A DNA stretch of 64,000 nucleotides from Spirodela intermedia (lineage: Eukaryota; Streptophyta; Magnoliopsida; Alismatales; Araceae): the NCBI GenBank assembly GCA_902729315.2, contig LR746278.1, positions 1,933,001 through 1,997,000 of the forward strand, read 5' to 3'. The first letter of the stretch is position 1, and each line of letters opens with the position of its first letter. The position numbers and the translations under genes were made by a program. Under the pieces are notes generated by a model, which worked only from the letters and a program-made list of their open reading frames with translations, did no database searches and was not told where the DNA came from. Positions 40,773 through 50,908 of the stretch are shown piece by piece.

Positions 40773-42359
40773 ATGGAGAGCGACGAAGAGATAAAGAAGG
40801 CGCAGACTGTGGAAGCCCGGGCCAGGAACATCAGCCACAACGTCCGTTGCACCGAGTGCGGGAGCCAATCCATTGAAGACTCCCAAGCAGACGTCGCCAT
40901 TCTCCTCAGAAAGGTGCCATGGATTCCTGAGACCTCTCTCTTCGCTCAACCAAAAAAAAATAAAAATCAAGGAAAATTTTATGCTAATACTCTCATTTTG
41001 GTGGTCTGGATCTGGTTGGAGGTTTCTGACAGATTGAATCACTGCTTGATTCTCTGCATCTTTCAGCGACCCACATAGTGATATTTTCAGAAACCTCCTA
41101 CCATCTCCGTGGTGGGAAGAATTTCTTCCTGTTGCCTGCTCTGTTTCATGAAACGACATGATGGGATAACGCATGAGTAAACACTGCCAGCTGCATCTTC
41201 ATCAATAAACTTGTTCTTACATTCTCTTGCCCAAGCTTTTTTCTCTCCATATATTATGATGCTAGAACACCAATAAAGGCATAATCGCTGTGCGATTTAG
41301 AAATTTTCTTCACTGATGGCAGATGAGGTAAAGGGTCCGCTGATTCAGGGTTCCTAGTGTGGAGACCAATCATGTTCTTTGATTTTCATAGCTGACCACA
41401 TTATCTGATGCATGGAAATAAGTATGATGCCAGTGGCTAGCGGCATCTACAGCAATGTTACAGTTCTTGATTTTCCGGGAAAAAATACCTTTTTTAGGAG
41501 AAAATAAATGGGCACAAATTAGTCTGCAATTAACATGCGTATTTCTTCTGTAGCTGATACGAGATGAGATTCGGGCTGGTAAAAGCGACAAGGAGGTATA
41601 TGCAAAGCTCGAAGAGGACTTTGGAGAGACCGTGCTCTACGCCCCTCGCTTTGACCTACAGACCGCCGCCCTTTGGCTGTCCCCGGTTAGTCTTCTGGTC
41701 AAACCCTTCTCAAGCATCGATTTCCTCCTTTACCCTAGTTTCATGATGCCAATTTCAGACCCCTCTTTGTCATCCTCCTTGTTCTTGTTATTTAGCTAGC
41801 CCTCGGACATGGCTCCAAAAAATTGAAAGAATGGGCTTTTATTCACGTGCTATTGTAATGGGGTTATTCGATTTTAATTCTTCGTAAACCACTCATGCAT
41901 GAGCCTCCTCGTTGACTTTGACCCTGCAAACTGAATGGTACGTCGTCCGTAGTCTGTGGGGGCTCATAGGATGACAAAAAGAGAGGATCTTTCCATGATT
42001 CATACACTAGTGGAGAAGAGAAATCAAAGAACCCTATTCTATAGGAAAGCTTTTGACTTTATTATGGACTCTTTATCCGAGCAATCCTATTTTGTCAACG
42101 CATAAAACCCACATTAAATCAGGAACTTTCAGCAGGCCATCTGACAGGAAATCTATGCTTTGGGCAGGTGATCGTCGCTGGGGCTGCTGTGGGGGTGTGG
42201 GCATACCAGAGGCACAAGCGGAGGACCAACGTTCACATCATGGCGCTGAACCTGGTCAGAGGCGTCCCGCTAACGCCAGCCGAGAAGGAGACAATGCTGG
42301 AGCTCCTGACCCCACCGCCACCTCCGGCCCGGTCATGGTGGGGCCGATTTTCCAGATGA
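40773..42359 (+). CDS. CCMH: Cytochrome c maturation protein CcmH, mitochondrial
   Basis: Exons 40773-40913, 41554-41685 and 42168-42359 join in phase 0 to 154 residues (Arabidopsis CCMH: 159). CcmH is a thiol-disulfide component of system I cytochrome c maturation in the mitochondrial inner membrane; it helps reduce the apocytochrome heme-binding cysteines for haem attachment. The redox motif RCTEC (Cys26, Cys29) sits in the conserved block ARNISHNVRCTECGSQSIED. A C-terminal membrane span runs from residue 92 (VIVAGAAVGVWAYQ) and is followed by the plant-specific tail HIMALNLVRGVPLTP. No cleavable presequence is obvious, as in the Arabidopsis protein. An ATG-repeat lies at 42384-42407 in the likely 3' UTR. 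The gene ends 218 bp from the stop of the opposing ROP gene. Confidence 0.95.
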
Positions 42360-42577
42360 AATTAGTCAGCTTTATGTAAAACTATGATGATGATGATGAT
42401 GATGATGACCTTTTTGCTAGAAAAGGGAATGACATTAATCAGCAGAATTACTGGTTAAGTTAGGGCATCACAGGCCACTGTAAAACATGAACATCTCCCT
42501 CACCAACGTTTGAGAGAGTGAAGAGCTCTCTCTGCCCACCGGGGAAGGAGGTTGGTTATCTGGCTCAATTGGGTGAT
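42360..42577. other. 218-bp convergent spacer between CCMH and ROP
   Basis: Both genes stop here from opposite strands, so their 3' untranslated regions almost certainly overlap. It contains an (ATG)8 run at 42384-42407. No gene is seen. Confidence 0.7.
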
Positions 42578-44794
42578 TCAGGCTGCGCAGGTACCTCCAC
42601 AGACCAAGCTCCTACAAGACACGCAGACAAAGGCTTCATCAGAAATGGCAGGCGAATGTAAGAAGTCAACGCATCGGATACGATGAGACTCTCTGTTGTC
42701 GTTAGAATGGTGGGCCTGATCTTGATGACTCACATGAAAGACCACCCAGAGCGCTTCCTCTTTGCCATCTCCAGACTCCTTGGCGGCTGAAGGACCACTC
42801 TGATTGCAGCATCAAAGACGGCCTTGATGTTCTGTGGATCGTTGTGGGCGTAGACAGGGACATCAGAAACTATGGTCAACTATACAAGAAGATATATAAG
42901 GGTTATATTGTTTTAGCAACCCACAGATCAGCTGAATCATCGAGAAGTCCCGTTGTCTTTCAATTGGACCTTTCTTTCAATCTCCCGAAAATATCATCTA
43001 ATTGATGTTTAGTCCCTCTAATTAATCATATTTAACAAATAGTTTTTCGAATTATCCTCATAACTATATAGACCTCATCTCTCTCTCTCTCTCTCTCTCC
43101 CTCTTGAAAGACGCAGAGAGATATATATAATGAGGGTAGCTTAGTCTTTTGAATAAAATTTATGTTAAATACAATTAATCAGGCTAAGGGACTGAAAACT
43201 AAGAAGATTATAGCATTTGGGGGCCTAAAGGTATAGCTGAAAAACAAAGGGAGTTATAGATAATTGAGTTTGTTTGCAGGGGGCTAAAGCTAGCTAGCCA
43301 AAACGAAAATCCGCTACAAATACATCATCAATATAATCTGAAGAACTTTGTGGGTGATATACCTGCTGGGTTTTGGAGCTGCATTCAATGTAGGCTGCAG
43401 CACCAATCAGCTTCCTCAGCTCCTCACCCTGATGAGAAGTTCAAATATAACGAATGACGTGGATCTCTACAGTAATTCCCTCTAAAGAAAAGTGTCAGGA
43501 GTTTTTCCTAACCTGAGCTGTTGTTATTACTGAGGGGCCAGGATGATCAGCAGCGTATCCTGGGTCTTGACGAAGATCTAGAATTCAGCTTAAACCCAAA
43601 ACTGTCATAGTTAGTAATAATGGGCAGTAAAAAAGGTAAAGAATTGAATAGTTTTCCGTACCTAGCTTTGTTCCGACAAGAATAACTGGAACGCTGGGTG
43701 CAAACCGGCGTAGTTCAGGCACCCACTGAGATACAGAAATAAAGATCAGGGATGCAAAAGTGTTTTGAGTTATTGGGCACACATGAGGAGAACACTGATC
43801 AATGCTCTATCAACTGGAAGGCCTTTCAAATGTTGGCGAAAGCGATCTGTGTACCTTCTTGAGAATGTTTTCATAGCTTGCCCGGCTGATCAAGGAGAAG
43901 GCCAAGACAAAGATGTCTGCTCCTCGGTAGCTTAGCGGCCTCAATCTGCAGTAGTCCTCCTGGCCTACAAGGGCAGCGTTACGGAAACGACATAAACCCG
44001 TGAAAGAAGAGCAGGAAGAAACAAGTTGAGCGGACTTGTCCGCACCTGCCGTATCCCACAGACCCAAGTTGACGACGCTCCCATCCACCGACACGTTGGC
44101 GCTGAAGTTATCAAACACGGTGGGTACATAATCCTGCGCTCAGATGAGAGGTAAGCGGAAATAAGAGAAACCCACGACTCTGCGAGAAGAAAAGGCAGAT
44201 TCCCGAGAGAGCAGTCCGGTTCTGAAAAGATGGGAAGAAATATCCGACACAGATGCTCAGGCGAGACAAGCAATTATTCAAGAGCAGCACTGTCATGACT
44301 GCGCATAATTAGTTAAAAGAGCCAAGAAGGTTTAGCATGCCTAGCCAACCAAACAAATTGGTTGAAGCATCATGGTAGTCAGGTATATTAAAGGAACGAA
44401 AAGCAATAAATAGGGTTGCAGTGAACAGACAGTTTAGCGGGGGTAATGAACAGAAGGGAGAAAAACGCGAAAAGACGTCGCCCTAAACAGCCATCGCCAT
44501 TTATGCAGCCTTCTCAAGGAAAAATCCATAGAAGACTTCTCCCCCACAGGAGAGGGAAAAAGCAAATGGCAGACGGCCGCACACAAGCGAAACTTAGAAC
44601 TGAGAAAAAGTGCCGGAAAAAGCAACAAGGAAGCAGACGAAAAGAAACAATTACAGAGAGTGATTGGGGACTGGGCATTTTCTTGCGGTGCATACGGTGG
44701 GAAACTTGTTGCTTGTGTAGCAGATGAGCATGCAGGTCTTGCCAACCGCCCCGTCTCCAACGGTCACGCATTTGACGAACCTCGACGCGCTCAT
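42578..44794 (-). CDS. Type II ROP/RAC small GTPase
   Basis: Eight exons: 44794-44696, 44133-44046, 43964-43855, 43725-43662, 43577-43513, 43428-43363, 42831-42734 and 42611-42578, in frame, 207 residues. ROPs are plant Rho switches at the plasma membrane controlling polarity, ROS and hormone responses. All G boxes are present: P-loop GDGAVGKT (13-20), switch [17 protein letters not shown] with Gln, TKLDLRQD, and SSKTQQN. The Rho insert region is short, as in ROPs. The last, tiny exon, split within the variable tail, marks type II, the class anchored by S-acylation, not prenylation. The tail reads [16 protein letters not shown]: it has the CG half of the usual GC-CG box, but the first Cys is replaced by Trp, and a second Cys follows three residues from the end. 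Resembles OsRac1-type tails. Confidence 0.93.
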
Positions 44795-45924
44795 CGCCCT
44801 CCCCTGCTACTCACCCCTCAAAAGGTACCAGGGATTGGGTGGGAATGCTCGACTGGCTCCGCTTCTGGGTCGCCGGCGAGCTAGGGGCGAGAGTGAGGAA
44901 GGAAGACCAGGGAGGAGGGAGAGTCGACACAAAGGCCCACTTCCCGCGACGGGCGTAAAACTAGAAAAAGCACACATTGTATTTTACACACAATATTCTC
45001 AATATATTTCTTATTTCACGAGTACACGACAAAAAAGCATTTAAGCACACAGACGCTGCTGCTGCGCGCCTCTCTCTCTCTCTCTCTGTGTCTAATCTTC
45101 CGCCCGGGGGTGGGTGGGGTGAAGGGATATGTGCGCAAATATGGTTCATGCAGAGAGAAAAATCGAATTCAGAAGAAAAAAGAGGGCCACATTCATACCG
45201 GTAAGGCAAAGTGGGCGTGATCGGAGCCATTCTCCAGGTTTTACGAATCTGCCCCAGTCGGGATGGCTCCGTTCATCTCACCCTTCAAATTTGGTTTACT
45301 GCGCGGGAAAACTCGGAGCGCACAAAACCTGGAGCGGAAGAAACAAGGAAGAAACTGGCTACTGGCGTTCTAGCAGCCAGCATTACGGCATGCTGCTGGA
45401 GATGAATCGGAGCAAAACGTCCGTCGACTGTTCCGCCAGGTAATGGACGACGCGTCCTGTCTCCGTTGGGAGAACGACGAGGCGATCGCAGTCTCGAAGA
45501 GTTAGACAAGAATGAATGAGACCGGCCACCGGTGGGGGTGGGGGTGGGGGGGTGGGGAGGGGGAGAAGCCGCAGGGATCTGCAGGGATCCCTGCATAAAG
45601 ATTTGAACTCACCAGAACATTAACTCAGGGGATGGGGACCGATGGGAGGCACCTCCAGATCCGTCCATTTCGAGCCCCATTCGGTGGACCGGAGGAGGTG
45701 ATGCACTGGAGCACCGAGGCATGGAAACATGCAGAAGAATCCAAGAGCCTGCTTCTCACGCTCCGGCCACCGCCGCCGCATTAACGCCTCCGGCAGGAAG
45801 GAAGGCCTCATTGATGGCCACTGCTCAGTGCACCTGCCGAGGGAAAAGGCCGAACGAGAGGCAGAGAGACACGACGACAGAAGCGGCAGCAGGCGAAACG
45901 GCATTCAATGTACTTATAGAAAAC

Positions 45925-46380
45925 GGTAAATTACAAATACCACCCTGTGAGGAATTATGCTGTACTAAATACCACCCGTACATTTGTCCAATATTGGGCC
46001 TGGTGTCTGATGGGCCGGTAACTGGCCCGTTGTGGTGAGGACCGGACATCTTCAAAGAATTGGACTAGATCTGTAAATTAAAAAAAACCCCTTGTGAAGA
46101 ATTATACTGTACCAAAATACCCTCCAGAACTTTCGACAATATTGGGCCTGGTGGCGTGATGGGCCCACTCTTTGCCTTATGGAAAAGCCCACGATAACAC
46201 CGGCCATTTTCAGAGGCATTTGGCTCGGTCGGTAAATCACATAAACATCCTTGTGAAGAATTGTGCGGTAAAAATACCCCTTTACATTATGCAATATTGG
46301 GCCTGGTGGCCTGATGGGCCTGACTCTGTCCCCAATGGAAGAAGCCCACGAAACCGGCCCGTTAAGAGAGACCGAGTCCG
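45925..46380. repeat. Three imperfect tandem copies of a ~150-bp unit
   Basis: Units start near 45925, 46071 and 46231. Each opens with a GTAAAT(T/C)A block, then a TGTGA(A/G)GAATT block, and holds the exact 15-mer AATATTGGGCCTGGT at about 45990, 46138 and 46293, followed by GATGGGCC. Spacing of the 15-mer is about 148 and 155 bases. The copies differ by many substitutions and small indels, so the array is old. The repeated TGGGCC motifs resemble the site II/TCP-type promoter element. The origin (for example a decayed terminal-repeat element) is unknown. Confidence 0.85.
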
Positions 46381-47922
46381 AAGCCCGGAAACGCCGGGCT
46401 TAGGGTAATCCGAACCTCGTCACATCGGAGAAAAGGGTTCTCCGGTGGACTGGCCGGAGCCACTTCCGGCGGCCACTTTCTTCTCCGCCACGGGAGCCCA
46501 GAAGCTGACGGGGGGCCCCACACAGATGGGGCAGCCACCGAGTTCTCCCCGTCCGGTGGCCGCTGCCGGCGAGCCCGTCCGTCCGTCCGGCGGCAAAGAT
46601 CCAGTAACCGGCACCAATGATCGCCGCCGTTGGAGCACCACCGTCGGTGGAGGCCCGCTCCGCCGTCGCCGTCGCCGTCGCCGTCGCCGCCTGCTCCCCG
46701 CACCGCCGCCGCACCGGGCCCACACCCTCCGCCGGCTGGTGGCTTCCTCCTCCCCCGCCGACCAAACGAATCCCTCCATGAAGCCTCCTGACCTAATCTT
46801 CAAATAAAATTGAGCCGTTGGGATGTCTATTTTGATTCAATTAAATCGCCGAATTTATTTAAACATCGGATGGTCCCACGTTCGGTGGGCCAGCCCACCA
46901 GGTGGGCCCATGTGGATAATTTGGGCCATATCCCTCCCTTTTCTTATTGGGCGCCGTCCGACTTGTCTCACCTTTTGTAATCGCAAAAGAATTCTAATCC
47001 CCGGAGGTGATTGGGGGGGGGGGGCCACTGGTCTGACGCCACGTGGCACCCTCACTGAGGGGGCGGGGGGGTGGCGCGAGGGGATCCTCTCCGGCGGCGG
47101 CGCCGGCTCGCTGAAGGGACGGCGACGGCGGAGGTAGGGGGGAAAAGCGCGGCCGGAGATCGGGGAAAAGGCAGCCGCGCGTGGAGGCGGCAGAGACAGC
47201 TGGTTCTCTCCTTGTCGACCGGCGACTGGGCGCTAGGGCCCCGCCTGCGCCCTCTCTCTCTCTCTCTAGCTCTCTGGAAACGAGCTGGCTTCTTTCGGGC
47301 TTCTCTATACATTTGCCGTCTAGATAATGATGGCTCGAGCGCCTCCTCCACGCTTACAGTAGAAAGAGAAAAATAGTCGGATAAATGGTTACCATAAATA
47401 TACAAATAATTATAAAATGGCATTTCCCCTTAAAATGGTATTATCATAAAATGACAATTATTCGCTGTATTGTCCCGTTGACTTTGATGAACGGATGCAA
47501 TAGATCAGAGGGTATTGAAAAAAATGGTATTTTCCGAGAAAATGTGATATTACGAGAAAACCCAGAGAGATTGAATAATGATGAGTGGAGGCCATGATAA
47601 AACAAATGGCTGGGGCAAAGGACGCAAGAGATGTATACTTTTTTTTTAGATATCTGTCCATCGTCTTCCCCACACATACAACCACTCCTTGCTCCGTGGT
47701 ATTTGTTTCTGTCTTCGACTGGCTGTTGGTTCCTTACTTTATGATCTCTGGCGTCGCAGCGGCAGGCGAGGAGGTGCCAATCGGAGTCGGAAAAGGGAAC
47801 GGCGAGCTCCTCCCCTACCTCACAAATTCCCCTCAATCCCCACCCCTGTCTCTCAATGCAATCTGCAGAAGAGAAAGCCTAGGCGACTTCTGCTGCAACC
47901 CCCCATTCCCTCGATAGAAACC

Positions 47923-47952
47923 ATCTCTCTCTCTCTCTCTCTCCCTCTCTCC

Positions 47953-48008
<56 letters not shown>
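47923..48008. repeat. Long CT/CTAT microsatellite in the Aux/IAA leader
   Basis: About 85 bases of nearly pure CT dinucleotides, interrupted by CCCT and TTT, ending in (CTAT)n. It lies 90 bases before the Aux/IAA start codon, in the leader or a leader intron. Confidence 0.93.
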
Positions 48009-48098
48009 CTACGTCTGCTATTGCTCTGATTTCTGGGTTTGGACTGATTTTTCTCGCTACATGTTCTGCTGGTGTCCTAACAGACGCCGGCCCTTTGA

Positions 48099-49068
48099 AT
48101 GTCGCCGTCCCTGGAGCATGATTACATAGGGCGGTCGGGGATTCCTTCCATGGAGGACTCCGAGAGGCTCCCCTCCCTGGCCTCGGCTCCCGTGGTGGAC
48201 GAGGGCGACGGGCTCTGCAATCTCAAGGAAACCGAGCTGAGGCTGGGGCTTCCGGGCTCGGGATCCCCAGAGAGAAAGGGCGAGGCCATGCTGACGCTGG
48301 GGCCTGAGAAGGGCTTCGTTTCTGGGGCGAAGAGGGGTTTCTCCGACGCAATCGATGGATCGGAGAAATGGGTTTTCTCCGGAGGAAAAGGATCTGAAGT
48401 AGAATTGGGGAAAGGAGGCCCGCTGTTCTCCTCAGTGGGCGAGCCTAACAGCGCTCAGCACGCGGTTGCTGTGAGCTCTCAGAAGGACAAGGCCCCGGCG
48501 GCTGAGAAGCAAAGTCAGGTTCCTCCAGGCAGTACAGACACCGCACCTGCTGCTAAGTAAGTGTTTTCGGTCCATGTTGCCGCACTTTAGTCACCTCCGG
48601 ATTTCTTTGGGTTCTCCTTAAATGGCTGACATGGTAGAAAAGCCTCTGGCGTCAGCTCATTCTATAGTCGAAGAACGATGCTTTCACCCGCGCTCGCTGA
48701 ATTAATAGCCCGTTTGTTTGTTGTATTGCGATCATTCTAATGGCGGAGGTCGTCGAGAAATAGTTTCCCTGATGATCTTTTCCTCTAGTAGAATGTCTGC
48801 TCGTAGGATTCCCTCGTATTAAAATGATATTTTCTTTTGTCTAGCTTCTTTTTCCTTTTTCGGTGGTGGTGGTGGTGGTGGTGGTGGTGGTGCCGCCGTG
48901 GTGTTCTTCTTGCATGGGAAAAGTCGTCCTGGTTGCAATGCTCATGGGGAGATTATTTTTATTTTTATGTTTATTTTATCGATTTATTTTCTTCCTCTTT
49001 TCCTGTGATCCAGCTGCGGTCGTTCTTGCTCTCATCTGTTAAATTCAGGGATTATCTTCTTGTTGTGG

Positions 49069-49106
<38 letters not shown>

Positions 49107-50402
49107 ACTCACTCATCTGTTGAATTCCTCCTGGTTTCTTGTGTGGTTGGTTGTTCTGTGTTCCTCCTTCGTCGTCTATCTCTCTCCTTTCGTGTCTTGG
49201 GGGGTAGCTACCTGCATGTCAGCCTCTTCAAGAATTCGTCTCCTTTCTCGGTTTCGGAGGATAAGTTTTTCAGGGCTTCAAAGCTCATGGAGCTCTCTTC
49301 AGGCGTTGACCCTGTGGAAAAAATAAGTTTCATTCATCGTGGCAGGGAAGAATGCGCTCTAATTGCTGCTTCTGTGACAGGGCGCAGGTGGTAGGCTGGC
49401 CGCCCATCCGAAGCTACCGAAAGTACACAATGGCTGCGAACCCCCCGAAGAAAACTGACGAGATCGAGGGAAAGCAGGGCCCCGGCTGCCTCTATGTGAA
49501 GGTCAGCATGGATGGTGCTCCCTATCTGAGGAAAGTTGACCTGAGAACTCACGGCAACTACAAGGAGCTTTCATCTGCTCTCGAGAAGATGTTCAGCTGC
49601 TTCACCATCGGTCCGCCCTGCTCTTGCTCCCTTGACCTTTCTGTTCTCCGGGCCTCAAGATTTTCCTTTTAAAGGATGGATCCTTCTGGATTTCGTGTTC
49701 TTTGCAGGCCAGTACGGCGCGAATGGAGGACCCGGCAGAGATGGGTTGACCGAGAGCCGCTTGATGGATCTTGCTCATGGGTCTGAATATGTGCTCACTT
49801 ATGAGGACAAGGATGGAGATTGGATGCTCGTTGGGGATGTTCCATGGGAGTAAGTCCCATTAATACGGGTTCTTCTTTTTTTTTTTTTTAATTTAAGGAG
49901 AATTCGAAAAAAGATGCTTCTTTGGGTGCTTATTCTTTTATCGATTCAGGATTTTGTTATCTATTAGTTTCCGGAATTGTAAAGCTTTTAATTTTTTCTC
50001 CCAATTTGGTAGTAATTTCTCAATCTTCTTAGAAAGTCAATGTGATCCATTCATGCTTTTTTGGGATCTGCAGAATGTTCACGGAGACCTGTAAGAGGTT
50101 GAGGATCATGAAGGGCTCGGAGGCAACCGGGTTAGGTACGGCTTGATCCTGCATGATCAGGGCAATGACATTCTTTTGTTGAGAATGATCAGATTAATTA
50201 TTTTTTCCATCTATCCGTCCGTCATTAATCCTGAAAATGGTATGAACATAATGAATTGCAGTGGGGGAATCGTTCATTAACTGTTGTTGAACTCCTGATA
50301 ATCTCTCTGGGAAGAATTTTATGTGTTGATTCGACATTGATCCCTGCGAATTTTGCGTTACCCGCAGCTCCCCGGGCGGTGGAGAAGAACAGGAGGTCGT
50401 AG
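48099..50402 (+). CDS. Aux/IAA auxin-response repressor (IAA8/9/27-like)
   Basis: Exons 48099-48556, 49381-49610, 49708-49849, 50074-50135 and 50368-50402 give 308 residues in frame. Aux/IAA proteins repress auxin-response genes by binding ARF factors and are destroyed when auxin bridges their degron to TIR1/AFB. All four domains are present: EAR-type repression motif LRLGL (47-51), degron [12 protein letters not shown] (GWPPI at 158-162), and the PB1 domain III/IV ([20 protein letters not shown] ... [14 protein letters not shown]). The start [11 protein letters not shown] and long size suggest the IAA8/IAA9/IAA27 clade. The five-exon structure with the intron just before the degron is typical. 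Intron 1 holds (GGT)10 at 48862-48891 and a CT tract at 49071-49100. An out-of-frame ATG at 48061 overlaps the start unless it is removed by a leader intron. It converges on the next gene. Confidence 0.95.
48862..48891. repeat. (GGT)10 microsatellite in Aux/IAA intron 1
   Basis: Ten perfect GGT units, directly visible, within the first intron. A further CT repeat lies at 49071-49100 in the same intron. Confidence 0.95.
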
Positions 50403-50908
50403 TCTGGGTCGCCGGCGGATCCGGCGGCGCACCGGGGCCGCGCGTCTTCCTGAAGGCTTCTCCCTTGCTCCCTCGGGACGCGAAAGATTCTCGGAGTCCC
50501 CTCCCCCGGGTTCCTTTCTTACTCTGTTTCCTCTGGTTGTGTGAATCTCTGGTTTGATGCGTGAGAACTTGTCTGCTGGTGTTGGGATGAGCATCCCGGC
50601 TATATATTCCTCTTCTGTGCCCGTCCTTTTCTTTCCTCATCGCACAGGAGAAGCTGTCGGCCTTCCCACTGCTACCCATCAGAGCGTTCCCATCAGCGTC
50701 CGTATGCTTGTCTACCCGTCAGGTCCCTTCCCTTCTCTCTCTTTCTCTCTCTCTTTCTCTTAATGGGTTCATGGTTCTCTGCCCGGCGGACGGAAATAGT
50801 CTTGAATGAGTACTAGAGGCAGGACTATGAAACAGCAGCAAAGCCGCCCAGTGAGATGTCTGAGAGAGACAGAGAGAGAGAGAGAAGAGGGGGGGTTCTG
50901 GTCGGTGT
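50403..50908. other. Convergent spacer after Aux/IAA
   Basis: About 500 bases between the stops of two converging genes. Probably the 3' untranslated regions of both. It has a CT-rich patch at about 50733-50760 and a GA tract at about 50866-50884. Confidence 0.6.

Larger units (their letters stand above)
44795..48098. other. Spacer: ROP promoter, tandem repeat block, Aux/IAA leader
   Basis: 3.3 kb without a gene I can support. 44795-45250 is the likely ROP promoter and leader, with a CT tract at about 45068-45087. A three-copy tandem repeat occupies 45925-46380. 46400-46800 is very GC-rich, with (CCGTCG)n at 46661-46690, and is open in several frames on both strands, none recognised. A run of 12 G is at 47013-47024. 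From about 47.6 kb begins the Aux/IAA leader, with a long CT tract at 47923-48008 and a probable leader-intron acceptor (CCTAACAG) just before 48083. Confidence 0.55.

Noticed and set aside
47689-48129. 146-codon plus-strand frame before Aux/IAA
   Set aside because: Much of it is translated CT repeat (Leu-Ser runs) and it overlaps the real start in another frame.
48837-49394. 185-codon plus-strand frame in Aux/IAA intron 1
   Set aside because: It consists largely of translated GGT and CT repeats (Trp and Leu-Ser runs) and lies between two exons that splice in phase.
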